A stretch of 15,709 nucleotides of DNA from an uncultured Verrucomicrobiales bacterium. Lineage in GTDB: Bacteria > Verrucomicrobiota > Verrucomicrobiae > Limisphaerales > CANJSG01. The notes below the pieces were generated by a model. The model had not been told where the DNA came from. It did not search any database and worked only from the letters and a program-made list of their open reading frames with translations. Numbering within the stretch: the stretch's first letter is position 1; every line of letters starts with the position of its first letter. A program made the position numbers and the translations under genes. Location of the stretch: the NCBI GenBank assembly GCA_946480965.1, contig CAMLMI010000079.1, forward strand, positions 1 to 15,709, given 5' to 3'. This document shows, piece by piece, positions 6,087-13,586 of this stretch.

Positions 6087-8123
6087 TCAGCCGGGGGCAA
6101 CCTCCGCGAGCAACCGTTTCGCCTCGGCCAACTGTTCGGGCGTGCCGAGGAGCAGGAGCTGGTCGCCGATGGAGATCGTTTCGTCGGGGCCGGGATTGAT
6201 GCGGGCCTCGCCGCCGCGTTCGATGCCGACGATGGTGGCGCCGGTCTTGGCGCGGAGGTCGAGGTCGCGCAGGCGGCGGCCGGAGAGGGGCGAACGTTCC
6301 GGCACGGCGACGGTTTCGAGGTCGGCGTCGCGCAGGAGCGCGGCGACCTTGGGCGCTTCCGGCGCGTGGCGCTGGACCGGCGGCTGGGACAGGGTGGTCT
6401 CCAGGGCGATCTGGGCGCGGGAATGCACGCGGATGGCCGCGCCCCAGAGCAGCCAGACGAGGAGCGCGACGACGACGAGGAGCACGATGAGGACGTTTCC
6501 GGGCGGCAGCAGCGTGGAGCTGAGGGCGAGGCCGAAGAGCACCAGGCCGATCAATCCGGCGAAGGTGATGACCTGCGAGATCACGTTGCGGATGGCGGCG
6601 GTGCGGTCCCCGGCGCGTTCCCGGGAGACCTTCAGCTCGGCCAGCAGCATGGCCAGCGCCTGGAACTTGCGGAACGCGGCGATGAACATGGGGAGCGCGA
6701 CGATCACGGCGCAGAGCCAGACGCCGGTGCGGTAGATGCGGGGTTCCGACAGGCCGTCCGGCAGCCACTTGGGCACGGTGCGGCCGAAGAAGGCGGCGGC
6801 GAGGAAGACGGCGGCGATGAGCGCGAGGTTCAGGGTGATCTGGAGGGACCAGCGCTTGATCAGGCGTCCGCCCAGGCTGGCGTGGCGTTTGCCGCCGAGA
6901 TTGCCGACCCACTGGGTGTAGAGATCGAGGTAGCCGAGCAGCGAACGCGGGGCCATCCGGTAGAAGCGCTCCGCCACGCCGTCGGAGCCCTGGATGAGGT
7001 AGGGCGTGGTCAGGGTGGTGACGGCGGAGACCGCGACGGCGATGGGGTAGAGGAAGTCGCTCGTGACCTTCAGCTGCAGGCCGAGCGCCGCGATGATGAA
7101 GGAAAACTCGCCGATCTGCGCCAGGCCCATGCCGACCTTGAGCGAGGTGCGGGTGTCGTTGCCCGCCACGAAGGTGCCGAGGCCGCAGGAGAGCACCTTG
7201 CCGACGACGGTGACGACGCTGATGACGGCGATGGGGAGCGCGTATTCCACCAGCAGCCTTGGGTCGATCATCAGGCCGATGGCCACGAAGAAGACGGCGC
7301 TGAACATGTCGCGCACCGGCTCGACGAGGTGCTCGATCTTCACGATGTCGCGCGCCTCCGAGATGATGGCGCCGATGACGAAGGCACCGAGCGCGACGCT
7401 GTAGCCGAGCTTGGCCGCGAGCAAGGAGAAGCCGAAGCACAGGCCCAGCACGGCCACGAGCAGCATCTCGTTGCTCTTGAAGCGGCCGACGTGGTTCAGC
7501 AGCCGGGGCACGGCCAGGTAGCCGACGACCAGCGCGGTGACGAGGAAGATGGAGAGCTTGCCCACCGTCGCGCCCACTTCGCCGAGGCTGAGCGAACCGG
7601 TCATGGCGATGCCCGAGAGCAGCACGATCATGACGATGGCGAGGATGTCCTCGATGATCAGGATGCCGAAGATCATCCCGGCGAACTTCTCCCGGGCCAG
7701 GCCGAGGTCGTTCAGCGCCTTGATGATGATGGTGGTGGAGGAGATGGCCAGCATCGCGCCGAGGAAGAGGCTGTCCATCGGCTTCCAGCCGAAGGCCTGG
7801 CCGATGCCGTAGCCGGCCGCGACCATCAGCACGATCTCGAAGACCGCGCCGAGCACGGCCGTCATGCCCACCTGGGTCAGCTTGCGGAGGTTGAACTCCA
7901 GCCCCAGGTAGAAGAGCAGCATGATGATGCCCATCTCCGAGAGGATCTGGATGGTGTGCTCGTCATGGATGAGCGAATACGGCGGCGTGTGCGGGCCGAT
8001 GAGAAGGCCGGCGATGATGTAGCCGAGGACCACCGGCTGCTTCATCTTGTGGAACAGGATCGTGACGAGCCCGGCCACGATCATGACCACGGCGAGATCC
8101 TGCAAAAAAGCGACTCCATGCAT
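6087..8123 (-). CDS. CPA2 (Kef-type) cation:proton antiporter with extra TM segments and TrkA-C domain
   Basis: This is a 678-residue membrane protein. Residues about 5-385 form the exchanger core: KQPVVLGYIIAGLLIGPHT (28-46), AISSTTIIIKALNDLGL and FGILIIEDILAIVM, with E158-D159 at the ion site. A second hydrophobic region (about 430-580) adds roughly four TM segments, examples being LNLALIAAVFLAAAFFG, GVWLCAVIVALPMFIAAF and VLIVLLVVVALLVWLLWG. The C-terminal 86 residues (about 593-678) are a TrkA-C/RCK_C ligand-binding domain ending ISIGDQLLLLGTPEQLAEAK. TrkA-N (NAD-binding) is absent. The start is the ATG at 8123, just before the first TM segment; no strong Shine-Dalgarno is seen. Family members exchange K+ or Na+ against H+ under metabolite control. 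A hairpin and a 29-codon gene lie upstream. Confidence 0.88.
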   Translation of the reverse strand: MHGVAFLQDLAVVMIVAGLVTILFHKMKQPVVLGYIIAGLLIGPHTPPYSLIHDEHTIQILSEMGIIMLLFYLGLEFNLRKLTQVGMTAVLGAVFEIVLMVAAGYGIGQAFGWKPMDSLFLGAMLAISSTTIIIKALNDLGLAREKFAGMIFGILIIEDILAIVMIVLLSGIAMTGSLSLGEVGATVGKLSIFLVTALVVGYLAVPRLLNHVGRFKSNEMLLVAVLGLCFGFSLLAAKLGYSVALGAFVIGAIISEARDIVKIEHLVEPVRDMFSAVFFVAIGLMIDPRLLVEYALPIAVISVVTVVGKVLSCGLGTFVAGNDTRTSLKVGMGLAQIGEFSFIIAALGLQLKVTSDFLYPIAVAVSAVTTLTTPYLIQGSDGVAERFYRMAPRSLLGYLDLYTQWVGNLGGKRHASLGGRLIKRWSLQITLNLALIAAVFLAAAFFGRTVPKWLPDGLSEPRIYRTGVWLCAVIVALPMFIAAFRKFQALAMLLAELKVSRERAGDRTAAIRNVISQVITFAGLIGLVLFGLALSSTLLPPGNVLIVLLVVVALLVWLLWGAAIRVHSRAQIALETTLSQPPVQRHAPEAPKVAALLRDADLETVAVPERSPLSGRRLRDLDLRAKTGATIVGIERGGEARINPGPDETISIGDQLLLLGTPEQLAEAKRLLAEVAPG

Positions 8124-8175
8124 GGGACAAACTCAGCGTAAAGGTTGGGTTGCTTCCGAGGCCTTGCCCTCGGGA

Positions 8176-8205
8176 GATGCCGGTGGCCGCGCGACCACCG
8201 GCATC
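8176..8205. repeat. 11-bp perfect hairpin in the leader of the antiporter gene
   Basis: The arms 8176-8186 (GATGCCGGTGG) and 8195-8205 are exact reverse complements around an 8-nt loop. It lies between the small 29-codon gene (stop at 8232) and the antiporter ATG (8123). There is no T-run on the minus-strand side, so it is not a classic intrinsic terminator. It could stabilise or split the transcript, or be a small dispersed repeat. Confidence 0.7.
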
Positions 8206-8231
8206 GTTGGTTCGGGCCGGTTCGCGGCCAA

Positions 8232-8321
8232 TTACTTTTTGCGGCCGTAATGCCAGAAGACGGCCACTCCGAAGACGGCCGCAGCCGTCAGGAGAATCCA
8301 GCGCAGGGATTCGGATTCCAT
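8232..8321 (-). CDS. 29-residue single-TM peptide upstream of the antiporters
   Basis: This short open frame runs ATG (8321) to TAA (8232). It encodes MESESLRW, then a hydrophobic stretch ILLTAAAVFGVAVFW (residues 9-23), then a basic tail HYGRKK. This is a textbook small membrane protein: an acidic N-terminus, one membrane span and a positive-inside C-terminus. Codons follow the local bias, with G or C in the third position for most codons. No clear Shine-Dalgarno is visible. It lies 108 bp upstream of the first antiporter on the same strand, so it may be co-transcribed and could be an accessory peptide, but that is inference. It could also be a chance open frame; the coherent TM-plus-basic-tail pattern argues against that. 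Confidence 0.5.
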   Translation of the reverse strand: MESESLRWILLTAAAVFGVAVFWHYGRKK

Positions 8322-8444
8322 GGGGGTGAGTTCGTTGGGGACGCACCGGGGAGGACGGTGGTGGACCGCCTCCAGTTCCCTCCGGATCGCGCAGCCTGTC
8401 CCGGATAGGAACGGGCGCGCCGGCCGGAGGCCAGGCCGGGAAGC

Positions 8445-8819
8445 TCAGCCGTGGCAGGGCGCCCGGGGCGGCAAGGCGGTGCGCTCCCGGAAACGCCACG
8501 CCACGGCAACGGTGCGTTGCGCGACGATCCGGAACGTCGCCACCGGGCGGACGGGAGGAAGGACGACGGGCTCGTTCGGCGGCGAGGCGAGATCGGGCAG
8601 CAGCCCGCGCACGAGCCAAGATTGGAACTCGCCGAAGCGGAGCTGGTGGAAGTGGGCCGAGGCGGCGCGCTGCTGGACGGTGAACCGGGGCCCTGCGGAG
8701 GGCGTTTGCGCCGAACGGACGGCACCGGCGGGCAACGGGTTCATCGGCCACAAGGCCAGCAGTCCCTGCGTCAGCCACACGGCCAACAGCAGGGTCCATC
8801 CGGTCTGTTTCAGACGCAT
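8445..8819 (-). CDS. Hypothetical secreted or membrane-anchored protein
   Basis: This is a 124-residue product, starting at the ATG at 8819. The N-terminus MRLKQTGWTLLLAVWLTQG has two basic residues followed by a hydrophobic core of about 17 residues, which is a signal peptide or anchor. The remainder is rich in Arg, Pro and Ala, with no recognised domain and only one Cys, near the end. Third codon positions are strongly G/C, like the neighbouring real genes, which supports coding although no homologue is known to me. It is transcribed divergently from the large cytochrome-like gene, with the 8917-9047 repeat between them, and lies 123 bp upstream of the small 29-residue frame. A long plus-strand frame overlaps it, but that frame's real start is 9079. 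Confidence 0.5.
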   Translation of the reverse strand: MRLKQTGWTLLLAVWLTQGLLALWPMNPLPAGAVRSAQTPSAGPRFTVQQRAASAHFHQLRFGEFQSWLVRGLLPDLASPPNEPVVLPPVRPVATFRIVAQRTVAVAWRFRERTALPPRAPCHG

Positions 8820-8916
8820 GCCCACGCTCGGCCAGAATGGCCGATTCTCACGGATGCGGCCAACTGCTTTTCCCGAAATCTTCGGGCCACGTGGGCGGGA
8901 CGATGCGGATGACAAT

Positions 8917-9047
8917 GGGCGCGGACGGTCACGTCCTCGAGTCCAGCCCACTTGCACCGACGGCCTGAAGCCCGCTCCGGCATCCGGGATCGGGAATCCG
9001 GCATCGCAACAAAGGACACTGCCTCCCGGACGTGACCGTCCGCGCCC
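8917..9047. repeat. 20-bp perfect inverted repeat flanking a 91-bp spacer
   Basis: The arms 8917-8936 and 9028-9047 are exact reverse complements (20 of 20; left arm GGGCGCGGACGGTCACGTCC). The 91-bp spacer contains a short direct repeat TCCGGCATC at 8976-8984 and 8997-9005. It fills the 259-bp divergent gap between the gene starting at 8819 (minus) and the one starting at 9079 (plus), so it overlaps whatever promoters exist there. Its size and arrangement are those of a dispersed palindromic element rather than a terminator, since no T-run follows. Confidence 0.85.
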
Positions 9048-9078
9048 CCGCCGCCCCACATCGGGGGTATGGACCGCC

Positions 9079-12000
9079 ATGCGCACGGATGGGATTCTAC
9101 CGCCCGTGTTTCCCCGAACGCTTCCTCGATGGCTGATCCTGGCGTGCGTCGCTTGGGTCGGACCAAGCGGCGGTGCCGAAGCCGCGCAGATCCCGTCTGC
9201 CGCCACCCGACGGGTCGAGTTCGGCCGCGACATCGCGCCGATCCTTTCGGCCAGTTGCCACTCCTGCCACGGCGACAAGAAGCAGGAGTCCGGGCTGCGG
9301 CTCGACTCCCGCGAAGCCTTGCTCAAGGGCGGAGACCATGGTCCGGCCCTCGTGCCCGGCCGCAGCGCGGACAGCCTGCTCGTGCAGGTCGTGGCCGGGG
9401 CGCATCCCGAGATTTCGACGATGCCGCAGCGCGGGGACAAGCTCACCGCCGCGCAGATCGGCCTGTTGCGCGGGTGGATCGACCAGGGCGCGGAGATGCC
9501 CGCCGCCGCAACGGCGACCGAGACGAAGGAAGCACCGCACTGGGCCTTTCTCCCTCCCCAAGCCATACCCGCGCCCAAGGTGAAACAACGCCGCCAGGTG
9601 CGGAACCCGATCGATGCCTTCGTCCTCCAGCGGCTGGAGCGGGAAGGCTGGGCCCTGTCCGACGAGGCGGAGAAGACCACGCTCATTCGCCGACTCTCGC
9701 TGGATCTGATCGGGCTTCCACCCACTCCGGCGGAAGTGGACGCCTTCCTCGCGGACCGTTCCCGCGACGCCTACCCTAAGCTCGTGGAGCGACTTTTGGC
9801 CTCGCCGCACTACGGCGAGAAGTGGGGCCGATGGTGGCTCGACGCCGCGCGCTACGCGGATTCCAACGGCTTCGAGAAGGACCGCACCCGCAGCATCTGG
9901 CCGTATCGCGACTGGGTCATCCACGCGCTCAACGCCGACAAACCGTTCGACGACTTCACCGTCGAGCAGCTCGCGGGCGATCTGCTGGTGAGCCCGGCTT
10001 CGTCGGACCGCGAGGCGTTGGATCTCCGGATCGCCACCGGCTACCTGCGCAACTCGATGGTGAACATGGAGGGCGGCATCGATCCCGAGCAGTTCCGCGT
10101 GGAGTCGCTCATCGACCGGGTGGACGCCGTGGGCCGAACCTGGCTGGGCCTGACCGTGGCCTGCGCCCAGTGCCACAACCACAAATACGACCCCATCTCC
10201 ATCCGCGAGTATTACCAGTTCTACGCCTTCCTGAACCAGGACGACGAACCGCGCCTCGAAGTTCCCACGCCGGCACAGGCGGAGCAGCGCCGCGCCCTCC
10301 TCGCCCGCGTGGCGCAACTGGAGGACGAACTGATGGCCGAGCCGGCGACGGCGACGAAGTTCGAGCAGTGGCGGAAGAACCTCGGGGAAGCCAAAGACGC
10401 CGTCGCCTGGCGGCCGCTGGACGCGAAGGAATGGCATTCCACGCCGATGAAGTTCGAGAAGCAGGAGGACCTGTCGTTGCTCGGCGGCGGCGACGTTTAC
10501 AACACCGGCGTGCTGCGCGTGTGGGTCGATGTGGCGGAGACGAACATCACCGGCTTCCGTCTGGAAGCGTTGAACAACGCGAACCTGCCATTCAACGGCC
10601 CGGGCATCGACGGTTCCGGCGACTTTCTCGTGACCGAGTTCACGGTCGAGGCCACGCCCCTGGCCGAACTGCACGCCAACGTGCCGGGCGCGACGAATGC
10701 ACCGGCGACCACCAACCAGATCGTCTTCCGTCGCGTGATGGCCGACTGGGATGCGCCGGAGTTTCCCGCCGCCAAGATGATCGACGGACTGACGACCAAC
10801 GGCGGCTGGGCCTCGGCCCGGACGCAGGGGCGGCGCAACGAGGAACGGCGCGCGGTCTTCGAGACGGAGAAGCCGTTTGGCTTCCCCGGCGGCACGCGGC
10901 TCCAGCTCACGCTGAACTGCAAACCGCCCGGCGGGCTGACGGTCGAGGATGGCCCGGTGTCGAACTACCTCATCGGCCGGGTGCGTTTCAGCCTGACGAC
11001 ACAAGACGGGCCGCTGGCGGTCGATCCGTTGAGCGAAGGGCAGCGGAAAGGGTTGAGCGGCGGCCAACCCTTCACCCGGCCTGCGGCCATCACATCTCCG
11101 TCCGATGGGGAGAGGGCCGGGGTGAGGGGCCTGTCGTCAGCGAATGGCCTCAAGTCGGACCGCTCCCTCTTCCGCGCCTTCCTCTTCTCCGAGCCGTCAT
11201 TGGCCGAAGCCGCGGAGCGCTGGGACGCGCTCTGGGCCGATTGGCCGAAAGCCGGGACCACCACGCTCGCGTTGTCCGCCCGGCCCACGCCGCGCGTGAC
11301 CCGCACGTTCCGGCGCGGCGACTGGAAACGCCCGGGCGACGAGGTCACGGCCAACACGCCCAAGGTGCTGCCCGCCTTTCCGGAATCCGCGCCGCACAAC
11401 CGTCTCGGCCTGGCCCGATGGATCGTCGATTCCGCGAATCCGCTCACCGCGCGCGTCATCGTGAACCGCGTCTGGCAGCAATACTTCGGCGAGGGCCTGG
11501 TCACGACGCCCGAGGATTTCGGCGTGCGCAGCGAACGGCCCTCGCATCCCGAATTGCTCGACTGGCTGGCGCTGGAGTTCATCCGCCAGGACTGGAGCCT
11601 GAAGTCGCTCCATCGGTTGATCGTGGGTTCGGCCACCTATCGGCAATCGTCGCGTGTGACGGCGGAGCAACTGGAGAAGGACGCCTACAACCGCCTGCTC
11701 GGCCGCGCACCGCGCCTGCGTGTCGAGGCCGAGACGGTGCAGGACATCGCGCTGCGGGCGAGCGGCCTGTTGAGCCCGAAGATCGGCGGGCCGAGCGTCT
11801 TCCCCGCGTTGCCCGAGGGCGTCATGTCCCTCAGCTACGGCCCCATCCCGTGGAACGTGAGCGAGGGCGAGGACCGCTATCGGCGCGGGCTCTACACCTT
11901 TTGGAAACGCTCCGTGCCGTATCCCGCGCTCGTGACCTTCGACGCGCCGACGGCGGAACAGAGCTGCGTCCGCCGCGTGCGGTCCAACACCCCGCTCCAG

Positions 12001-12345
12001 GCGCTGGTGACGTTGAACGAACCGACCTTCAACCAGGCCGCCCGCTGGCTCGGCTACCGCGTGCTGCAGGAAGCGGGACCGGCGGATGAAGCCCGCTTGG
12101 TCCACGCCTTCCGCCTCTGCACGGCCCGCGTGCCGGACCGGACGGAACTGGCGGCGTTGAAGCGCGCCTTGGCCGACTTCCGCGCAGAATTCGCCGACGA
12201 CGCGAAGAACGCGGCCGCCGTCGCCTTCAGCGATCCGAAGAACCCTCCGCCGCTTCCCGCCGGTGCCAGCACGACCGAGCTGGCCGCGTGGTCCGCGCTC
12301 TCCCGCACGCTGCTGAACCTCGACGAGACCATCACGAAGGAGTGA
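9079..12345 (+). CDS. PSCyt1 - DUF1549 - DUF1553 exported cytochrome-like protein
   Basis: This is a 1088-residue protein of the planctomycete-cytochrome family, abundant in Planctomycetota and Verrucomicrobiota and linked to polysaccharide or sulfated-glycan use; no enzymatic activity is firmly known to me. The N-terminal signal segment has a basic part then LPRWLILACVAWVGPSGGA (15-33). PSCyt1 follows at about 45-140, with haem motif CHSCH (C60, C63, H64) and a candidate axial Met115 in STMPQRGDKL. DUF1549 (about 175-390) carries PHYGEKWGRWWLDAARYADS and a second CxxCH, CAQCHNHKYDP (C362, C365, H366). A beta-rich insert lies at about 430-700, and DUF1553 runs from about 775 (RLGLARWIVDSANPLTARVI) to CVRRVRSNTPLQALVTLNEP. 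The ATG at 9079 was chosen because it starts the signal peptide; the open frame continues to 8320 through a repeat and an antisense gene. The usual downstream DUF1501 partner is missing. Confidence 0.92.
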   Translation: MRTDGILPPVFPRTLPRWLILACVAWVGPSGGAEAAQIPSAATRRVEFGRDIAPILSASCHSCHGDKKQESGLRLDSREALLKGGDHGPALVPGRSADSLLVQVVAGAHPEISTMPQRGDKLTAAQIGLLRGWIDQGAEMPAAATATETKEAPHWAFLPPQAIPAPKVKQRRQVRNPIDAFVLQRLEREGWALSDEAEKTTLIRRLSLDLIGLPPTPAEVDAFLADRSRDAYPKLVERLLASPHYGEKWGRWWLDAARYADSNGFEKDRTRSIWPYRDWVIHALNADKPFDDFTVEQLAGDLLVSPASSDREALDLRIATGYLRNSMVNMEGGIDPEQFRVESLIDRVDAVGRTWLGLTVACAQCHNHKYDPISIREYYQFYAFLNQDDEPRLEVPTPAQAEQRRALLARVAQLEDELMAEPATATKFEQWRKNLGEAKDAVAWRPLDAKEWHSTPMKFEKQEDLSLLGGGDVYNTGVLRVWVDVAETNITGFRLEALNNANLPFNGPGIDGSGDFLVTEFTVEATPLAELHANVPGATNAPATTNQIVFRRVMADWDAPEFPAAKMIDGLTTNGGWASARTQGRRNEERRAVFETEKPFGFPGGTRLQLTLNCKPPGGLTVEDGPVSNYLIGRVRFSLTTQDGPLAVDPLSEGQRKGLSGGQPFTRPAAITSPSDGERAGVRGLSSANGLKSDRSLFRAFLFSEPSLAEAAERWDALWADWPKAGTTTLALSARPTPRVTRTFRRGDWKRPGDEVTANTPKVLPAFPESAPHNRLGLARWIVDSANPLTARVIVNRVWQQYFGEGLVTTPEDFGVRSERPSHPELLDWLALEFIRQDWSLKSLHRLIVGSATYRQSSRVTAEQLEKDAYNRLLGRAPRLRVEAETVQDIALRASGLLSPKIGGPSVFPALPEGVMSLSYGPIPWNVSEGEDRYRRGLYTFWKRSVPYPALVTFDAPTAEQSCVRRVRSNTPLQALVTLNEPTFNQAARWLGYRVLQEAGPADEARLVHAFRLCTARVPDRTELAALKRALADFRAEFADDAKNAAAVAFSDPKNPPPLPAGASTTELAAWSALSRTLLNLDETITKE
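11095..11130. repeat. Dispersed-repeat-like segment absorbed in frame in the cytochrome-like gene
   Basis: Bases 11095-11130 encode SPSDGERAGVRG (residues 673-684). I recognise this peptide as the translation of a GGGGAGAGGG...GTGAGGGG-type repeat scattered in many high-GC genomes (from memory, not searched). The core has TCTCC (11095-11099) facing GGAGA (11109-11113). Just before it, GGGTTG (11050-11055) faces CAACCC (11065-11070). The whole low-conservation stretch is about 11035-11160, and the flanking protein resumes with LFRAFLFSEPSL. Confidence 0.6.
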
Positions 12346-12360
12346 ACGACCGGAAAGTGG

Positions 12361-12512
12361 GGTAGGGCGAAGGCTCCCGCCGAGCCGCCTGGGAGCGAGC
12401 TTCGTTGCCATCAATCCAGCACTGGCGACTCCGGAGCGTCCCGGAGTCGCCAGTGTTGCGGTCTCTTTGGGCGAACGTCCTCCGGCGGCTCGGCGGGAGC
12501 CTTCGCCCTACC
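12361..12512. repeat. Nested palindromic element: 29-bp outer and 14-18-bp inner inverted repeats
   Basis: The outer arms 12361-12389 and 12484-12512 are exact reverse complements over 29 bp (beginning GGTAGGGCGAAGGCTCCCGC). Inside lies a second perfect inverted repeat: arms 12421-12434 (ACTGGCGACTCCGG) and 12441-12454, loop 6 nt. The inner stem can be extended to 12417-12458 with one G-T pair. It sits in the 216-bp gap between two convergent genes (cytochrome-like stop at 12345, marC stop at 12562). It may end transcription from both sides, but no T-run is present. The two stems have unrelated sequences, suggesting one repeat inserted in another or a composite repeat unit. Confidence 0.93.
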
Positions 12513-12561
12513 TTTTCGGCCCGCCAGAAACCCTTCGGCGTGTCGGCCCTGTCGTTCCGGT

Positions 12562-13164
12562 TTACCTTCCCGCAAGGTATTCGCGCAGGCCGTTGAGGAA
12601 CATCTGCACCGAGAGCATCACCAGCAGCATCCCCATCAGGCGCTCCACCGCACGCGCGCCGCGCTGCTTGAGGATGCGGACGATGGCAGGGGCGGAGACG
12701 AGCGTGACGAAGCTGACCACCCAGGCGATCAGCACCGCCCAGAGCCCGGTCCACAGCCCGCCCGGCTTGCTCGTGATCAGGATGACCGTGGCCAAGGCCG
12801 ACGGCCCCGCGACCAGCGGCGTGGCCAGGGGCACGATGAAGGGCTCGTTGTCCTCGCCCTCCGCATCCGTCGGCTTGCGGCCGCTGCCCGGCAGGATCAT
12901 CTCGATGGCCACGAGGAAGAGCACCATCGCGCCGGCCATCGAGATCGCCTCCTGGCGGATGCCGAGGAGCTGCATGAGCTGCCGGCCGACGAAGACGAAG
13001 GCCAGCATGATCGCCAGCGCGCAGAGCAGCTCCCGCACGACCACCGGCCGTCGCCGCTCCGGCGCGACCTTCTGGAGGATGGAGACGAAGCTGGGGACGT
13101 TGCCCAGCGGGTCCATCGTCAACAGCAGCAGCCCGACGGCGGAAAGGAGTTCGGGAGAGATCAT
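12562..13164 (-). CDS. MarC-family integral membrane protein
   Basis: This 200-residue protein has the size (about 200-215) and about six TM segments of the MarC/YhgN family. The family motif near the N-terminus is LLTMDPLGNVPSF (14-26), and the second half repeats the pattern with ATPLVAGPSALATVILI. A hydrophilic loop GSGRKPTDAEGEDNEPF separates the halves. MarC proteins are inner-membrane proteins of uncertain function; the earlier link of E. coli MarC to multiple antibiotic resistance is not supported by later work, and some annotations propose amino-acid transport. The start is the ATG at 13164, without a clear Shine-Dalgarno. It lies 21 bp after the stop of the small membrane protein gene upstream, so they are probably one operon. 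Confidence 0.88.
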   Translation of the reverse strand: MISPELLSAVGLLLLTMDPLGNVPSFVSILQKVAPERRRPVVVRELLCALAIMLAFVFVGRQLMQLLGIRQEAISMAGAMVLFLVAIEMILPGSGRKPTDAEGEDNEPFIVPLATPLVAGPSALATVILITSKPGGLWTGLWAVLIAWVVSFVTLVSAPAIVRILKQRGARAVERLMGMLLVMLSVQMFLNGLREYLAGR

Positions 13165-13185
13165 CGGTGGCGGGCGCGGCGCGTT

Positions 13186-13491
13186 TCAGGACGAAACCGA
13201 ACCGCGAACCATCCCCATCCAGACAAAGCCGGCGACCAGCAGCAACACCCCAATGACGGGATAGACGCCTTCGGGCAGATCCCAGTCCACCCGTTCCGCG
13301 ATCGCGTTGCCCCACACGGCGAGGACCGAGCCGACCATGAAGAGCATCACAGTGGCGAGCCACGCCCGGGCCATCCCGCGCGAGCTGCGATAATCTTCCT
13401 CGGAAGCCACCGGGCGCTCGAACCCGCCAAAGGCGTGGAACGCGCCCAGCAGCGCCACGAACACGAGCAGTTTGATGAGCTGGGTTTTCAT
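13186..13491 (-). CDS. Small three-TM membrane protein, unknown
   Basis: This is a 101-residue protein with hydrophobic segments at about 5-22 (LIKLLVFVALLGAFHAF), 42-60 (ARAWLATVMLFMVGSVLAVWG) and 76-95 (YPVIGVLLLVAGFVWMGMV). The loop between the first two contains PVASEEDYRSSRGM, and the second loop VDWDLPEG. I do not recognise a family. The ATG at 13491 has GGAGAG about 11 nt upstream. It precedes marC by 21 bp on the same strand, so a joint membrane role is possible but unproven. Confidence 0.7.
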   Translation of the reverse strand: MKTQLIKLLVFVALLGAFHAFGGFERPVASEEDYRSSRGMARAWLATVMLFMVGSVLAVWGNAIAERVDWDLPEGVYPVIGVLLLVAGFVWMGMVRGSVSS

Positions 13492-13586
13492 TGCGGGAAA
13501 GCTCTCCGGTCTGCCGGACGCAGGCGACGGAGAAAACCGGGGCGGCCGGGATGCTGCAAGACGTTGTGGGTTCGCCGTTCGGCCTG

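Noticed and set aside
4289..6199. Long plus-strand open frame (636 codons) opposite the cNMP-domain antiporter.
   Set aside because: Its translation is a low-complexity D/E/G/H-rich string. The minus strand carries a clear transporter with TM segments and motifs, so this frame is an antisense shadow caused by high GC3.
6075..8141. Long plus-strand open frame (688 codons) opposite the TrkA-C antiporter.
   Set aside because: It has the same acidic, His/Asp-rich low complexity with no domain. The minus strand encodes a well-formed antiporter.
8320..9078. N-terminal extension of the cytochrome-like protein's open frame by 253 codons.
   Set aside because: It crosses the 8917-9047 inverted repeat and an antisense gene, and has no domain. 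A proper signal peptide begins at the ATG at 9079.
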